The position numbers and the translations under genes are program-made. This document shows positions 42,313 through 50,866 of a stretch of 64,000 nucleotides of DNA, one piece after another. Location: contig NZ_WAAO01000002.1 of NCBI RefSeq assembly GCF_008868005.1, positions 1-64,000 of the forward strand. The letters are read 5' to 3'. The notes beneath the pieces are model-generated. The model did not search any database, was not told where the DNA came from, and was given only the letters and a program-made list of their open reading frames with translations. The stretch is from Microbacterium algeriense (GTDB lineage: Bacteria > Actinomycetota > Actinomycetes > Actinomycetales > Microbacteriaceae). Within the stretch, counting starts at the first letter, position 1. Each line of letters begins with the position of its first letter.

Positions 42313-43275
42313 ATGTCCGCATCGACATTCCCGCGCACCCCGCTGCAACCCGGCGGGCGACCGGTCCCGCCGCTGGCGCTCGGATCGTGGAACACCTGGG
42401 ACCGGATGACCGGCGACGAGGCGATCGCCCTGATCCACCGCGCCGTCGAACTGGACGCCGGATTCTTCGACGTCGCGTACTACAACATGGGCCCGCACGC
42501 CGAGAACTCCCGCACCGACATCCTCTTCGGGGAAGCGCTCCGTGCCAGCGGGATCAAGCGTGCCGACATCGTGCTGTGCGGCAAGCTCTGGCTGTGGGAC
42601 TGGCCGAACCAGGGGTTCCGGGCGCAGCTCGTGGAATCCCTCGACCGCGCCGACTTGGACCGCTTCGACACGCTGGTGATCGGCGACTACCTCGACGCCC
42701 CCGATATCCCGCGGCTCGTCAGCGCGGTGAACGAGCTCATCGCTGAGGGGCTCGTGGACTCCTGGGGCATCAACAACTGGCGCATCGAGCACACGCGAGA
42801 GGCGCTCGCGGAATCCGCGGCGCAGAGTGCGGCCGGTCCCGCCTTCGCGCAGCTGAAATACGGCATCGCACGGCGCTCGATGGCCGAAGGTGACGCCTAT
42901 GGACCGCTGTTCGCGGACGGCACCCTCACGCTGCAGGCCTCGGACGTGTTCGAGGGAGGGATCCTCGCCACGGGGCGCACGCCGCAGCGGAAGATCGGCG
43001 CAGACGTGGGCGGAATCCGCGGGCGCATCGCCGCTGTCTATCCCGAGGTGGCCCGCGTGGCCGCCGAGTTCGGCGTCACCCCCGCGGCGCTCGGCATCGC
43101 CTTCTGTCTGGCGAACCCCGCGACCGTGAACGTGCTGTTCGGGGCCTCACGCGTCGCGCAGCTGGAGCAGAACCACGCCGCTCTCGCCCTCGTCCGTGAT
43201 CACGGAGCCGAGGTGCGCGCCGCGCTCGCCGCATGCTGGGTCGACCGAGACGTGCGGGCGGACGGCGCGTGGTGA
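42313..43275 (+). CDS. Aldo/keto reductase superfamily protein lacking the tetrad His
   Basis: 320 aa, SD AAGGAGCC before ATG 42313. Asp and Tyr in FFDVAYYNMGPHAEN, Lys in LCGKLWLWDW; in place of the catalytic His strand it has FDTLVIGDYLD. Paralogue of 39354-40313 (both have the G-D replacement, QLKYGIARRS/QLKYSVSRRS and LQASDVFEGGI/LQASDCLEGGI). Transcribed divergently from the SDR operon with a common operator candidate, so both copies likely serve one pathway, perhaps as a heteromer. Confidence 0.85.
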   Translation: MSASTFPRTPLQPGGRPVPPLALGSWNTWDRMTGDEAIALIHRAVELDAGFFDVAYYNMGPHAENSRTDILFGEALRASGIKRADIVLCGKLWLWDWPNQGFRAQLVESLDRADLDRFDTLVIGDYLDAPDIPRLVSAVNELIAEGLVDSWGINNWRIEHTREALAESAAQSAAGPAFAQLKYGIARRSMAEGDAYGPLFADGTLTLQASDVFEGGILATGRTPQRKIGADVGGIRGRIAAVYPEVARVAAEFGVTPAALGIAFCLANPATVNVLFGASRVAQLEQNHAALALVRDHGAEVRAALAACWVDRDVRADGAW

Positions 43276-43297
43276 CGGCGGCCGTCACGCCGGGGCG

Positions 43298-43621
43298 TCA
43301 GTGCGCGCCGCCGAATTCGATCATCGCGACGCCGACCGCGATGAGCGCGACACCGACGGCCATCATCGCCGAGAAGTGATCCTTGAAGATGACCCGGCCG
43401 AGCACCGCGGTCACGGCCACGCCCGCGGCCGCCCAGATGCCGTAGGCGACCCCGATCGGCATGCCCATCGCGAGGATGGTGCCGAGCAGGGTGAACGCCG
43501 CGAGATAGCCGACGACGATCACCGGGATCCACCGCCGGCGGCGCAGCCCCTCGGATGCGCGCAGGCTCAGCGTGGCGGTGACCTCGCTCGCGATCGCGAG
43601 GGCGAGCAGCAGCCACGTCAC
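43298..43621 (-). CDS. Small multidrug resistance (SMR) family transporter
   Basis: 107 aa from GTG 43621, overlapping the stop of the upstream SMR gene (GTGA). Four membrane spans, with the essential membrane Glu of SMR proteins in LALAIASEVTATLSLRASEG (Glu13) and the GIWAAAGVAVTAVLG helix 3. Exports cationic compounds or guanidinium by proton antiport. With the neighbour it forms a paired, probably heterodimeric SMR system. Confidence 0.9.
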   Translation of the reverse strand: MTWLLLALAIASEVTATLSLRASEGLRRRRWIPVIVVGYLAAFTLLGTILAMGMPIGVAYGIWAAAGVAVTAVLGRVIFKDHFSAMMAVGVALIAVGVAMIEFGGAH

Positions 43622-43983
43622 GAGGCGACCTCGGTCTTCCGCTCGTGCGACCCGAGCTCGACCAGGAGCACGCCGATCACGATGACCCCGACCCCCACGA
43701 TCTGCACGGGGCCCAGCACCTCGCCGAACAGCGCCGTGCCGAGCACCGCGGTCAGCACGACCCCGATCGCCGACCAGATGCCGTATGCCACGCCCACCGC
43801 CATGCCGCGATCGAGCACGACCGACAGCAGCCACAGGGAGCCGATGTAGCCGAGCACCACCACAATCAGCCACAGGGGATGGGTGAATCCCTCGGCGGCG
43901 CGCAGCGAGAGCGTCGCCGACACCTCCAGCGCGATCGCGATCAGCAGAGGGGGCCAAGCCGACGGGCCGGGGCGAGCGGTCAT
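43618..43983 (-). CDS. Small multidrug resistance (SMR) family transporter
   Basis: 121 aa from ATG 43983. Same layout as the downstream partner: LLIAIALEVSATLSLRAAEG with the essential Glu, MAVGVAYGIWSAIGVVLTAVLG, and a C-terminal charged tail (GSHERKTEVAS). Paired SMR genes (EbrAB/YkkCD-like) usually insert in opposite orientations and work as a heterodimer. The pair is divergent from the oligopeptide-type ABC operon; whether it belongs to that regulon is unknown. Confidence 0.9.
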   Translation of the reverse strand: MTARPGPSAWPPLLIAIALEVSATLSLRAAEGFTHPLWLIVVVLGYIGSLWLLSVVLDRGMAVGVAYGIWSAIGVVLTAVLGTALFGEVLGPVQIVGVGVIVIGVLLVELGSHERKTEVAS

Positions 43984-44139
43984 CGCATGCCTTTCGTGGA
44001 GGGTTCGAGGGAGGGAACGCGAGGGGAGGGCGCGGGATTCCCGGCGGGCGGAGGGGCACGCGGTGTGCAGGACTGCGCGCTGAGACAAGCCTGGTGCATC
44101 CCCGGGCATGGGGGCGAGCCACCGTGAGCGGAATGGCTC

Positions 44140-44167
44140 TTGCGCTCTTTTTCCACACATGTAGACT
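44140..44167 (+). promoter_or_regulatory. Promoter of the Opp-type ABC operon with shared motif, site B
   Basis: TTGCGC (44140-44145), 16-bp spacer and TAGACT (44162-44167) form a plausible -35/-10 pair about 97 bp upstream of the binding-protein gene. The shared motif TTTTCCACACATGTAGAC (44149-44166) covers the spacer and most of the -10, so a bound factor would block RNA polymerase. Confidence 0.6.
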
Positions 44168-44263
44168 AACCACCACGACACATCGAAGTGGCGTCGGACC
44201 CGGCTCCCGGTCAGCGGCACTCCGAACCTTCTTCACCACCCCCTGCACCCGAGAGAAGGAACC

Positions 44264-45793
44264 ATGAAACGAATGCCCCTTGCGCTCGCCGCAGCCGTGG
44301 CCGCGACCCTCGCGCTCGCCGGCTGCAGCGGCGGCGGAACGCCCTCGACCTCCGAAGACGGTGGCGCCGAAGGCCCGGACGCCCTCAACATCGGCAACTT
44401 CCTCGATGTCACGTCCTGGGACCCGTCCCTCGCCGACATCGGCTTCGACGGCCCCTACCTGTCCGCGGTGTACGACGCCCTGATCGCCCTCGATGCCGAC
44501 GGCACCCCGATCCCGTCGCTCGCGACGGAGTGGACCGTGGCCGACGACGACCTCAGCATCGACCTCGACATCCGCACCGACGCCGTGTTCAGCGACGGCA
44601 CCGCGGTCGACGCGGATGCGGTGGTCGCCAGCCTCGAATACCTCAAGGAGGGCGCGCGCTCCGGTGAGGCGTACGTCAACGTCTCCGGCTTCGCGAAGGT
44701 CGACGACGACACCGTCCGCATCACGCTCACGCAGCGCGACGACACGATCCTGTACCTGATGGGTCTCGGCCGCAGCTACGTGATGTCGCCCGCCTCGATC
44801 GAAGCCGGCACGCTCGGCGCCGAGCCCATCGGCTCCGGGCCCTATGTGCTCGACGACACCACCAGCGTTCCCGGCGCGGAGTACCACTTCACCAAGACCG
44901 AGGACCACTGGGACGCGAAGACGTATCCGTTCTCCGAGCTCGCGATCTACCCGATCACCGACGCGACCGCCCGCCACAACGCGATGCTCAGCGGTCAGAT
45001 CAACGTGCAGTACGGTGACGTCGCGAACCTCGAGCAGGCCGAGCAGCAGGGGTGGAACACCGCGCAGCGGGTCTCCGGCTGGGCCGGACTCGTCATCACC
45101 GATCACACCGGCGCGAAGAGCGAGCCCCTCGGCAAGCTCGAGGTCCGCCAGGCGCTGAACTACGCGTTCGACGGCGCGACCGTGCTCGCCGCGGTCGGCA
45201 GCGGGGCGGGTGTGGCGACCAACCAGGTGTTCCCGGACGGCGGCGACATCAACGACCCGGGACTCAACGACGCGTACGCGTTCAACATGGACAAGGCCAA
45301 GGAGCTGCTGGCCGACGCCGGGTACCCGGACGGATTCGACATCTCGATGCCGATGTCCCCGATCTTCGAGATGTGGAAGCCGTCGGCCGAGCAGGCCCTC
45401 AACGAGCTCGGCATCACGGTCACCTGGGACAACATGCAGATGCCGGACTATCAGCTCAACGCCCCGAACTACCCCATGTTCATCTCGTTCCTCGCGATGG
45501 ACGGCAACGACGTGGCCACGGTCTCCCGGCAGCTGACGAGCGTGCAGTGGTTCAACCCCGAGCCGGACTACGCGCAGAACGAGGTCATCGCCCCGCTCGT
45601 GGAGAAGGTCCAGACGGAGCGCGGCGACGCGCAGACCGACGCCATCAAGGAGCTCAACGAAGCCCTCGTCGACCAGGCCTGGTGGTCGGTCTGGTACCAG
45701 GCGAACAACATCTACTACACGGCGCCCGGCATCCAACTGCAGCCCGTCGTGGGGATGATGTTCCCGACGCTGCGGTACATCACGCAGGGCTGA
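44264..45793 (+). CDS. ABC transporter substrate-binding lipoprotein, DppA/OppA type
   Basis: 509 aa, SD GAGAAGGAACC. Signal peptide with lipobox LALAGC, then the SBP family-5 fold: LNIGNFLDVTSWDPSLADIG, SLATEWTVADDDLSIDLDI, AVFSDGTAVDADAVVASLEY. Members bind peptides, nickel, opines or glycosides. Lipid-anchored outside the cell. First gene of the transporter operon; a strong intercistronic hairpin (45801-45829) follows it. The ligand cannot be deduced by eye; neighbours suggest an organic catabolic substrate. Confidence 0.92.
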   Translation: MKRMPLALAAAVAATLALAGCSGGGTPSTSEDGGAEGPDALNIGNFLDVTSWDPSLADIGFDGPYLSAVYDALIALDADGTPIPSLATEWTVADDDLSIDLDIRTDAVFSDGTAVDADAVVASLEYLKEGARSGEAYVNVSGFAKVDDDTVRITLTQRDDTILYLMGLGRSYVMSPASIEAGTLGAEPIGSGPYVLDDTTSVPGAEYHFTKTEDHWDAKTYPFSELAIYPITDATARHNAMLSGQINVQYGDVANLEQAEQQGWNTAQRVSGWAGLVITDHTGAKSEPLGKLEVRQALNYAFDGATVLAAVGSGAGVATNQVFPDGGDINDPGLNDAYAFNMDKAKELLADAGYPDGFDISMPMSPIFEMWKPSAEQALNELGITVTWDNMQMPDYQLNAPNYPMFISFLAMDGNDVATVSRQLTSVQWFNPEPDYAQNEVIAPLVEKVQTERGDAQTDAIKELNEALVDQAWWSVWYQANNIYYTAPGIQLQPVVGMMFPTLRYITQG

Positions 45794-45800
45794 TCGCCCG

Positions 45801-45829
45801 CCGGGGCGGTCCTTCCGTGACCGCCCCGG
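45801..45829 (+). terminator. Intercistronic hairpin after the binding-protein gene
   Basis: CCGGGGCGGTC-CTTCCGT-GACCGCCCCGG, a perfect 11-bp stem with 7-nt loop, starting 8 bp after the binding-protein stop. It probably causes partial termination or protects the upstream message, giving more binding protein than permease. Confidence 0.6.
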
Positions 45830-45868
45830 CACCCCTTCCCCCTCCGACCCTCCCTCCGAGAGGCCCCC

Positions 45869-46810
45869 ATGCTCCTCTTCACGGCGAAGCGGGTGCTGTC
45901 CGGCATCCTTCTCCTCGTCGCGGTCTCGATCGGCACGTTCTTCCTCGCCCATCTCGCGATCAGCGATCCGACCGCCTCGCTCCTCGGCACGACCGCGAGT
46001 CCCGCGCAGCAGCAGGCCCTGGCGGCGAAGATCGGTCTCGACCGTCCGCTCCTCGTGCAGTTCTGGGACTGGTTCTCCCACGCCGTGCTGCTCGACTTCG
46101 GCGTCTCCTGGAGGAACTTCCAGCCGGTCGGCGCGCAGCTCGCGGTGAAGGTGCCCGTCACGCTCTCCGTCGTGACCCTCGCAACCCTCATCACCGCGGT
46201 CATCGGCGTCGCGTTCGGCATGATCACCGGACTCCGCCCCGGCACCTGGTTCGACCGCATCATCAAGGGGATCTCCGTCGTCCTGTTCGCGCTCCCCGGG
46301 TTCTGGGTGAGCCTGGTCCTCGTGATGTGGCTGGCCGTGCAGCTAAAGTGGTTCCCCGCCGTCGGCTACGTCCCGCCGACGCAGTCCGTCGAAGGCTGGC
46401 TGCGCTCGATCACCCTGCCCGCGATCTCCCTCGCGCTCGGCGGCATCGTCGCGGTGTCCGAGCAGCTGCGGAACGCCGTGATCGCCCAGAGCCGTCAGGA
46501 CTGGGTGCGCACCCTCCGCAGCCGCGGGCTGTCCGCCGCCCGGGTGAACGTGCACATCCTCCGCAACGCCTCGCCCGCCGCGCTCACGGTCATCGCCCTG
46601 ATGTTCGTGGGTCTGCTCTCCGGCGCCATCGTGGTCGAGCAGATCTTCAGCCTCCCGGGACTGGGCCAGCTCACGAACCAGTCGTCGCAGAACGGCGACA
46701 TCCCCATGCTGCTCGGCATCACGGTCATCTCGATCGTGTTCGTCGTGCTCATCAACCTCCTGCTCGACCTCGTGCTCGGCTGGATCAACCCGAAGGTGCG
46801 CGTCGCATGA
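45869..46810 (+). CDS. ABC transporter permease, DppB/OppB type
   Basis: 313 aa. Six membrane spans; N-terminal FTAKRVLSGILLLVAVSIGTF, the family TSP box region DRPLLVQFWDWF and the EAA-type loop AVIAQSRQDWVRTLRSRGLS that contacts the ATPases. Stop overlaps the start of the next gene (ATGA). Forms the transmembrane pore with the permease half of the following fusion protein. Confidence 0.92.
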   Translation: MLLFTAKRVLSGILLLVAVSIGTFFLAHLAISDPTASLLGTTASPAQQQALAAKIGLDRPLLVQFWDWFSHAVLLDFGVSWRNFQPVGAQLAVKVPVTLSVVTLATLITAVIGVAFGMITGLRPGTWFDRIIKGISVVLFALPGFWVSLVLVMWLAVQLKWFPAVGYVPPTQSVEGWLRSITLPAISLALGGIVAVSEQLRNAVIAQSRQDWVRTLRSRGLSAARVNVHILRNASPAALTVIALMFVGLLSGAIVVEQIFSLPGLGQLTNQSSQNGDIPMLLGITVISIVFVVLINLLLDLVLGWINPKVRVA

Positions 46811-48603
46811 CCACGACAGACATCCGCGTCGCCTTCGACCGGGCCGCTCAGAAGCGCCGGTCGAGCCTGTTCCGGCGCTTCCTCCGCCACCCCGGCGGCT
46901 ACATCCCGCTCGCGATCTTCGTGCTCATCGTGCTCGTCGGGGTGTTCGCCCCGCTGCTCGCCCCGATGGATCCCAACCTCGTCGACCTCGCGGCAGCCAA
47001 GGCGCCGCCGTCGTCGGAGCACCTGCTCGGCGGCGACTCCACGGGCCGCGACATCCTCAGCCGCCTCATCTACGGCACCCGGACGACCCTGTGGGGCGCG
47101 CTCATCACGATCGTCACCGCCCTCGTCATTGGCGTGCCGTCGGGTGTCGCGGCCGGGTACTTCGGGGGAGTCTTCGACCGCGTCGCCACCTGGATCAGCG
47201 ATGCGCTCCAGTCGATCCCCGGGATGATCATCCTCCTCGTGGTCGCCGCGGGCAGCCGCAACAACTTCGAGCTGCTGATGGCCACCGTCGGCGTCTTCAT
47301 GGTCCCCGGCTACTTCCGCATCGCGCGGTCGCAGACACTCGCCGTGCGCAGCGAGCCCTATATCGACGCGGCCCGGGTCTCCGGGCTGTCCGACGCGCGG
47401 ATCATCTTCCGCCACGTCATAACGGCCGTCTACCCGCCGGTCATCATCCAGACCGCGCTCACCGCCGGCATCGCGATGGGCATGCAGGCCGGACTCCAGT
47501 TCCTCGGCATCGGCGACTCGAACGTGCCGAGCTGGGGTGCGATGATGCTCGAGGGCTTCCGCCTCATGCTCACCTACCCCCTCATGCTGCTGTGGCCCTC
47601 CGCCGCGCTCGGTCTCACGATCGCCGTCCTCGCGATCATGGGCTCCACGCTCGCCGAGCTCGTGCAGGTGCGCACGCCGCGTGCGGCCCGACGGCGGCGG
47701 CGCGGGGTGCTCGAGGCCGCCGACGAGATCGCCGCGGCTCCCGCCACGGGCAGCGTCCGCCACGAGGCCCCGAATTCGGCCCTCCGCGTCGAGAACCTGC
47801 ACGTCGTCCACGCGACGCCGACGGGGGAGACCGAGGTCGTGCACGGCGTCACCCTCGACGTCGCGCCAGGGGAGGTCGTCGGCATCGTCGGCGAGTCCGG
47901 GTCGGGCAAATCGCAGACCGTGTTCTCGGTGCTCGACCTGCTCCCCGCGACCGGCCGGGCGACCGCCGACGCGATCTGGGTCGGCGGCGCGGAGGTGACG
48001 CACGCGACGCCGAAGGAGCGACAGGCGCTGCTCGGCCGCACGATCGGCTACGTGCCGCAGGAGCCGATGAGCAACCTCGACCCCTCGTACACGATCGGGC
48101 ATCAGCTCATCGAGCCGCTGCGCCGGACGCACGGGCTCGCGAAGGCCGCCGCCCGGCAGCGCGCGCGGGAGGTGCTCCTGCGGGTCGGGCTGTCCGACCC
48201 CGATCGCGTGATGCGCAGCTACCCGCACCAGGTGTCCGGCGGCATGGCCCAGCGTGTGCTCATCGCCGGTGCGATCGCGGGGCGCCCCTCGCTCCTCGTC
48301 GCGGACGAGCCCACCACCGCCCTTGACGTGACCGTGCAGGCCGAGGTCCTCGAGTTGCTGCGGGAGCTGCAGGCCGAATACGGCATGGCGCTGCTCATCG
48401 TGACGCACAACTTCGGCGTCGTCGCCGACATCTGCGACCGCGTGATCGTCATGCGCGGCGGCGACATCGTCGAATCCGGCCCCGTGGACGACCTCTTCGC
48501 CGCTCCCGACCAGGACTACACGCGCGAACTCATCGCCGCGTCGCTCGACGAGGCCGAGGGGCGCGCCGAGGTCGACCGGCACAGGACGGAGGTCCCCGCA
48601 TGA
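46807..48603 (+). CDS. Fused ABC permease-ATPase (DppC-DppD type)
   Basis: 598 aa. Residues 1-about 300 are a DppC-type permease (PLAIFVLIVLVGVFAPLLAP, GGDSTGRDILSRLIYGTRTT, EAA loop YIDAARVSGLSDARIIFRHV). An Arg-rich linker (RAARRRRRGVLEAADE) leads to a DppD-type ATPase with Walker A GESGSGKSQT, signature QVSGGMAQRV and LLVADEPTTALDVTVQ. Fusions of this kind are regular in actinobacteria. It overlaps the flanking genes by 4 bp on both sides. Confidence 0.93.
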   Translation: MTTTDIRVAFDRAAQKRRSSLFRRFLRHPGGYIPLAIFVLIVLVGVFAPLLAPMDPNLVDLAAAKAPPSSEHLLGGDSTGRDILSRLIYGTRTTLWGALITIVTALVIGVPSGVAAGYFGGVFDRVATWISDALQSIPGMIILLVVAAGSRNNFELLMATVGVFMVPGYFRIARSQTLAVRSEPYIDAARVSGLSDARIIFRHVITAVYPPVIIQTALTAGIAMGMQAGLQFLGIGDSNVPSWGAMMLEGFRLMLTYPLMLLWPSAALGLTIAVLAIMGSTLAELVQVRTPRAARRRRRGVLEAADEIAAAPATGSVRHEAPNSALRVENLHVVHATPTGETEVVHGVTLDVAPGEVVGIVGESGSGKSQTVFSVLDLLPATGRATADAIWVGGAEVTHATPKERQALLGRTIGYVPQEPMSNLDPSYTIGHQLIEPLRRTHGLAKAAARQRAREVLLRVGLSDPDRVMRSYPHQVSGGMAQRVLIAGAIAGRPSLLVADEPTTALDVTVQAEVLELLRELQAEYGMALLIVTHNFGVVADICDRVIVMRGGDIVESGPVDDLFAAPDQDYTRELIAASLDEAEGRAEVDRHRTEVPA

Positions 48604-49448
48604 ACGCCGCTCCGGTGAACCCCCTGCTGCAGGTCGACGACCTCGTGGTCGAGTACGGCCGCGGACGACACGCCTTCCGCGCGCTGCGCGGCGTCTCCCT
48701 CGACATCGCCCCCGGCGAATGCCTCGGTCTGGTCGGGGAGTCCGGATCCGGCAAGTCCACCTTGGGCAAGGCGATCCTGGGCCTCGCGCCGATCACGGCG
48801 GGCAGCGTCCGCTTCGACGGCCGGGAGATCAGCCGCCTCAGCGGGCGTGCCCGCCGTGCGCTCGCCGACGACGTGCAGGTGGTCTTCCAGGATCCCTACG
48901 GCTCGCTGAATCCGGCCATGACGATCGGTGATGTGCTCGCCGAGCCGCTGCTCACCACGGGAATGGGGCCGAAGGCCGCCGAGGGCAAGGTCCGCGAGAT
49001 GCTCGACCGGGTCCGGCTTCCCGCCGCCGCGATGGACAGATATCCGAGCGAGTTCTCCGGCGGTCAGCGTCAGCGCATCGCGATCGCCCGTGCCCTCGTC
49101 CGCGGTCCTCGCCTGGTGGTGTGCGACGAGCCCGTCAGTGCACTCGACCTCACGACGCAGGCCGCCATCCTCGACCTGTTCATCGAGCTGCAGCGCGACA
49201 CCGGAGTGGCCTACCTGTTCGTATCGCACGATCTCGGCGTCGTGCGCAGGGTCTGTCATCGGGTCGCCGTGATGTACCACGGCGAGCTCGTCGAAGTCGG
49301 CGACGGCGAGCAGGTGACCCGTGCGCCGCGGCATCCGTACGCCGAGCGGCTGCGTCTGGCGTCGCCGGTGGCCGATCCCGCCGCACAACGCGAACGCCGC
49401 CGCCAGTGGCTCGCTCTGCGGGAGGTGCCCGATGCGGCGGTACGGTAG
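48600..49448 (+). CDS. ABC transporter ATPase, DppF/OppF type
   Basis: 282 aa. Walker A GESGSGKSTLGKAILG, signature EFSGGQRQRIAIARAL, Walker B RLVVCDEPVSALD, H-loop YLFVSHDLGVV. Slightly shorter than typical OppF (about 320 aa): the C-terminal oligopeptide domain is short (RHPYAERLRLASPV). Works with the ATPase half of the preceding fusion. 47 bp upstream of the tetR gene, so regulator and hydrolase may be the distal genes of the operon. Confidence 0.92.
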   Translation: MNAAPVNPLLQVDDLVVEYGRGRHAFRALRGVSLDIAPGECLGLVGESGSGKSTLGKAILGLAPITAGSVRFDGREISRLSGRARRALADDVQVVFQDPYGSLNPAMTIGDVLAEPLLTTGMGPKAAEGKVREMLDRVRLPAAAMDRYPSEFSGGQRQRIAIARALVRGPRLVVCDEPVSALDLTTQAAILDLFIELQRDTGVAYLFVSHDLGVVRRVCHRVAVMYHGELVEVGDGEQVTRAPRHPYAERLRLASPVADPAAQRERRRQWLALREVPDAAVR

Positions 49449-49495
49449 CTCCAGGCCGGAACTCGCCACACCCCGGACTCGGCCGGAAGGACGCC

Positions 49496-50083
49496 ATGCC
49501 GAAGATCATCGACCACGACCAGCGGCGACGGGACATCGTCGAGGTGGCCAAGAGCATCATCCTGAAGGGTGGGTTCGAGGCGGCGACCATGCGCAGCATC
49601 GCCGCCGAGGCGGGCTTCGCGAACGGTGCGCTGAAGCACTACTTCCCCGGGAAGGAGAGCATCGTCGCGGCGACGTTCGAGACGATCCTCCAGCAGATGT
49701 CCGAGGGCGTGCAGGCGGCGGGCGAGGAGCCGGCGTCGGCGGATGCGGCCCTGCAGGGCTTCCTGCAGGCGACGATCCCGCGCGATCGGGAGCAGATCGC
49801 CGCGGGGCGCGTGCTGCTCGCCCTCTGGGAGTACGCCATGGCGAACGAGTCCTTGGCCGAGCTGTACCGCGGACATCTGGCCTCCTGGCGCGCCTCGCTC
49901 ATCGAGCGGATGGAGGCCGCCCGCGACGAGGGGGCGATCCGCGACCAGGACTACGGTCCGCTGGCGGACGAGTACATCTCGGCGGCGGTCGGGGCGACGG
50001 TGATCAACCTCATGTACCCGGACGGCGACCGCATCGCCGACTACGAGAACTACATCGACCGGTTCCTCGCGCGGCTGCGCTGA
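49496..50083 (+). CDS. TetR family regulator (BetI-like layout), candidate regulator of the local regulon
   Basis: 195 aa from ATG 49496, SD GGAAGGACG. HTH: TMRSIAAEAGFANGALKHYF (about residues 30-50), C-terminal TetR_C_6-type domain with GRVLLALWEYAMANESLAELY. It is in line with the Opp-type operon. The 18-bp motif TTTTCCACNNNTGTAGAC occurs before that operon, before the O-methyltransferase and amidohydrolase genes and in the SDR/AKR divergent promoter; as the only regulator in this 17-kb block it is the natural candidate for binding it (inference). Confidence 0.87.
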   Translation: MPKIIDHDQRRRDIVEVAKSIILKGGFEAATMRSIAAEAGFANGALKHYFPGKESIVAATFETILQQMSEGVQAAGEEPASADAALQGFLQATIPRDREQIAAGRVLLALWEYAMANESLAELYRGHLASWRASLIERMEAARDEGAIRDQDYGPLADEYISAAVGATVINLMYPDGDRIADYENYIDRFLARLR

Positions 50084-50117
50084 GGATGCGGGGCCGGTCC
50101 CGAGAGGACGGCCCGTC

Positions 50118-50792
50118 ATGACCCTCACCCCCGAACCGCCCGTGGTGTTCCTGCACGGCCTCGCCTCGCGCGGCACGCAGGATTGGCCGGAGAGCGAGTG
50201 GACGGCGGTGCTCGGCGACCGATCGCGCCGCGTCCTCGACCTGCCGGCGCACGGCGATGCGCCAGGGCTCGGAGCCGTCTCGACCTCCGCCGTGCTCGAT
50301 GCGCTCGCCGAAGCGATCGGTCCGCACGAGATCGACCTCGTCGGATACTCGCTCGGCGCCCGGCTCGCGTGGGACCTCGCCCGACACCCGGGCGTCGCGG
50401 TGCGGCGCCTCGTGCTCGGCGGCCTCAGCGCGGGGGAGCCGTTCGCGCTGGTCGACCTCCCCGCCGCCCGGAGCGCGATCGGCGGCGGGCCGGCCCCCGT
50501 CGACCCGCTGACCGGGATGATCGTGCACATGGCGAGCCTGCCAGGCAACCGTCCGGGCGATCTGCTCGACCTCATCGAAGGGCTCGCGACCGAGCCGTTC
50601 GCGCCCGAGGCCGGAGCGCCGGCGATGCCGGTGCTGCTGCTGGGCGGTGTCGACGACCCCATGGCCGCGGGCATCGACGAGCTCGCCGCGCGGCTGCCGG
50701 ACGTCCGCGTGCGGCGCGTACCGGGCGATCACCTCGCGGCACTGCACACCCCCGAGTTCCGCGACGCGGTGCGCGGGTTCCTCGCGGACTGA
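50118..50792 (+). CDS. Alpha/beta hydrolase
   Basis: 224 aa. Oxyanion region VVFLHGLASRGT, nucleophile Ser in LVGYSLGARLA (G-Y-S-L-G), acid Asp likely in LLLGGVDDPMA and His in VPGDHLAALH. A small cap of about 50 residues lies between. Could be an esterase, lactonase or C-C hydrolase. Follows the tetR gene by 34 bp, so probably its operon partner. No signal peptide, hence cytoplasmic. Confidence 0.85.
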   Translation: MTLTPEPPVVFLHGLASRGTQDWPESEWTAVLGDRSRRVLDLPAHGDAPGLGAVSTSAVLDALAEAIGPHEIDLVGYSLGARLAWDLARHPGVAVRRLVLGGLSAGEPFALVDLPAARSAIGGGPAPVDPLTGMIVHMASLPGNRPGDLLDLIEGLATEPFAPEAGAPAMPVLLLGGVDDPMAAGIDELAARLPDVRVRRVPGDHLAALHTPEFRDAVRGFLAD

Positions 50793-50829
50793 CCTGCGCG
50801 ACCCACGCCGGGCCTCTTCCTGTTCTTTA

Positions 50830-50847
50830 TTTCCCACGTTCGTAGAC
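50830..50847 (+). promoter_or_regulatory. Shared 18-bp motif, site C (O-methyltransferase promoter)
   Basis: TTTCCCACGTTCGTAGAC ends 19 bp before ATG 50867. Its TAGAC part could serve as a -10 (TAGACA), so a bound regulator would cover the promoter. Confidence 0.6.
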
Positions 50848-50866
50848 ATACCGAAAGGCATCCGCC

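Noticed and set aside
45052..46806. A long upstream extension of the DppC-DppD fusion frame
   Set aside because: It overlaps the binding-protein and permease genes in another frame; the ATGA overlap at 46807 gives the natural start.
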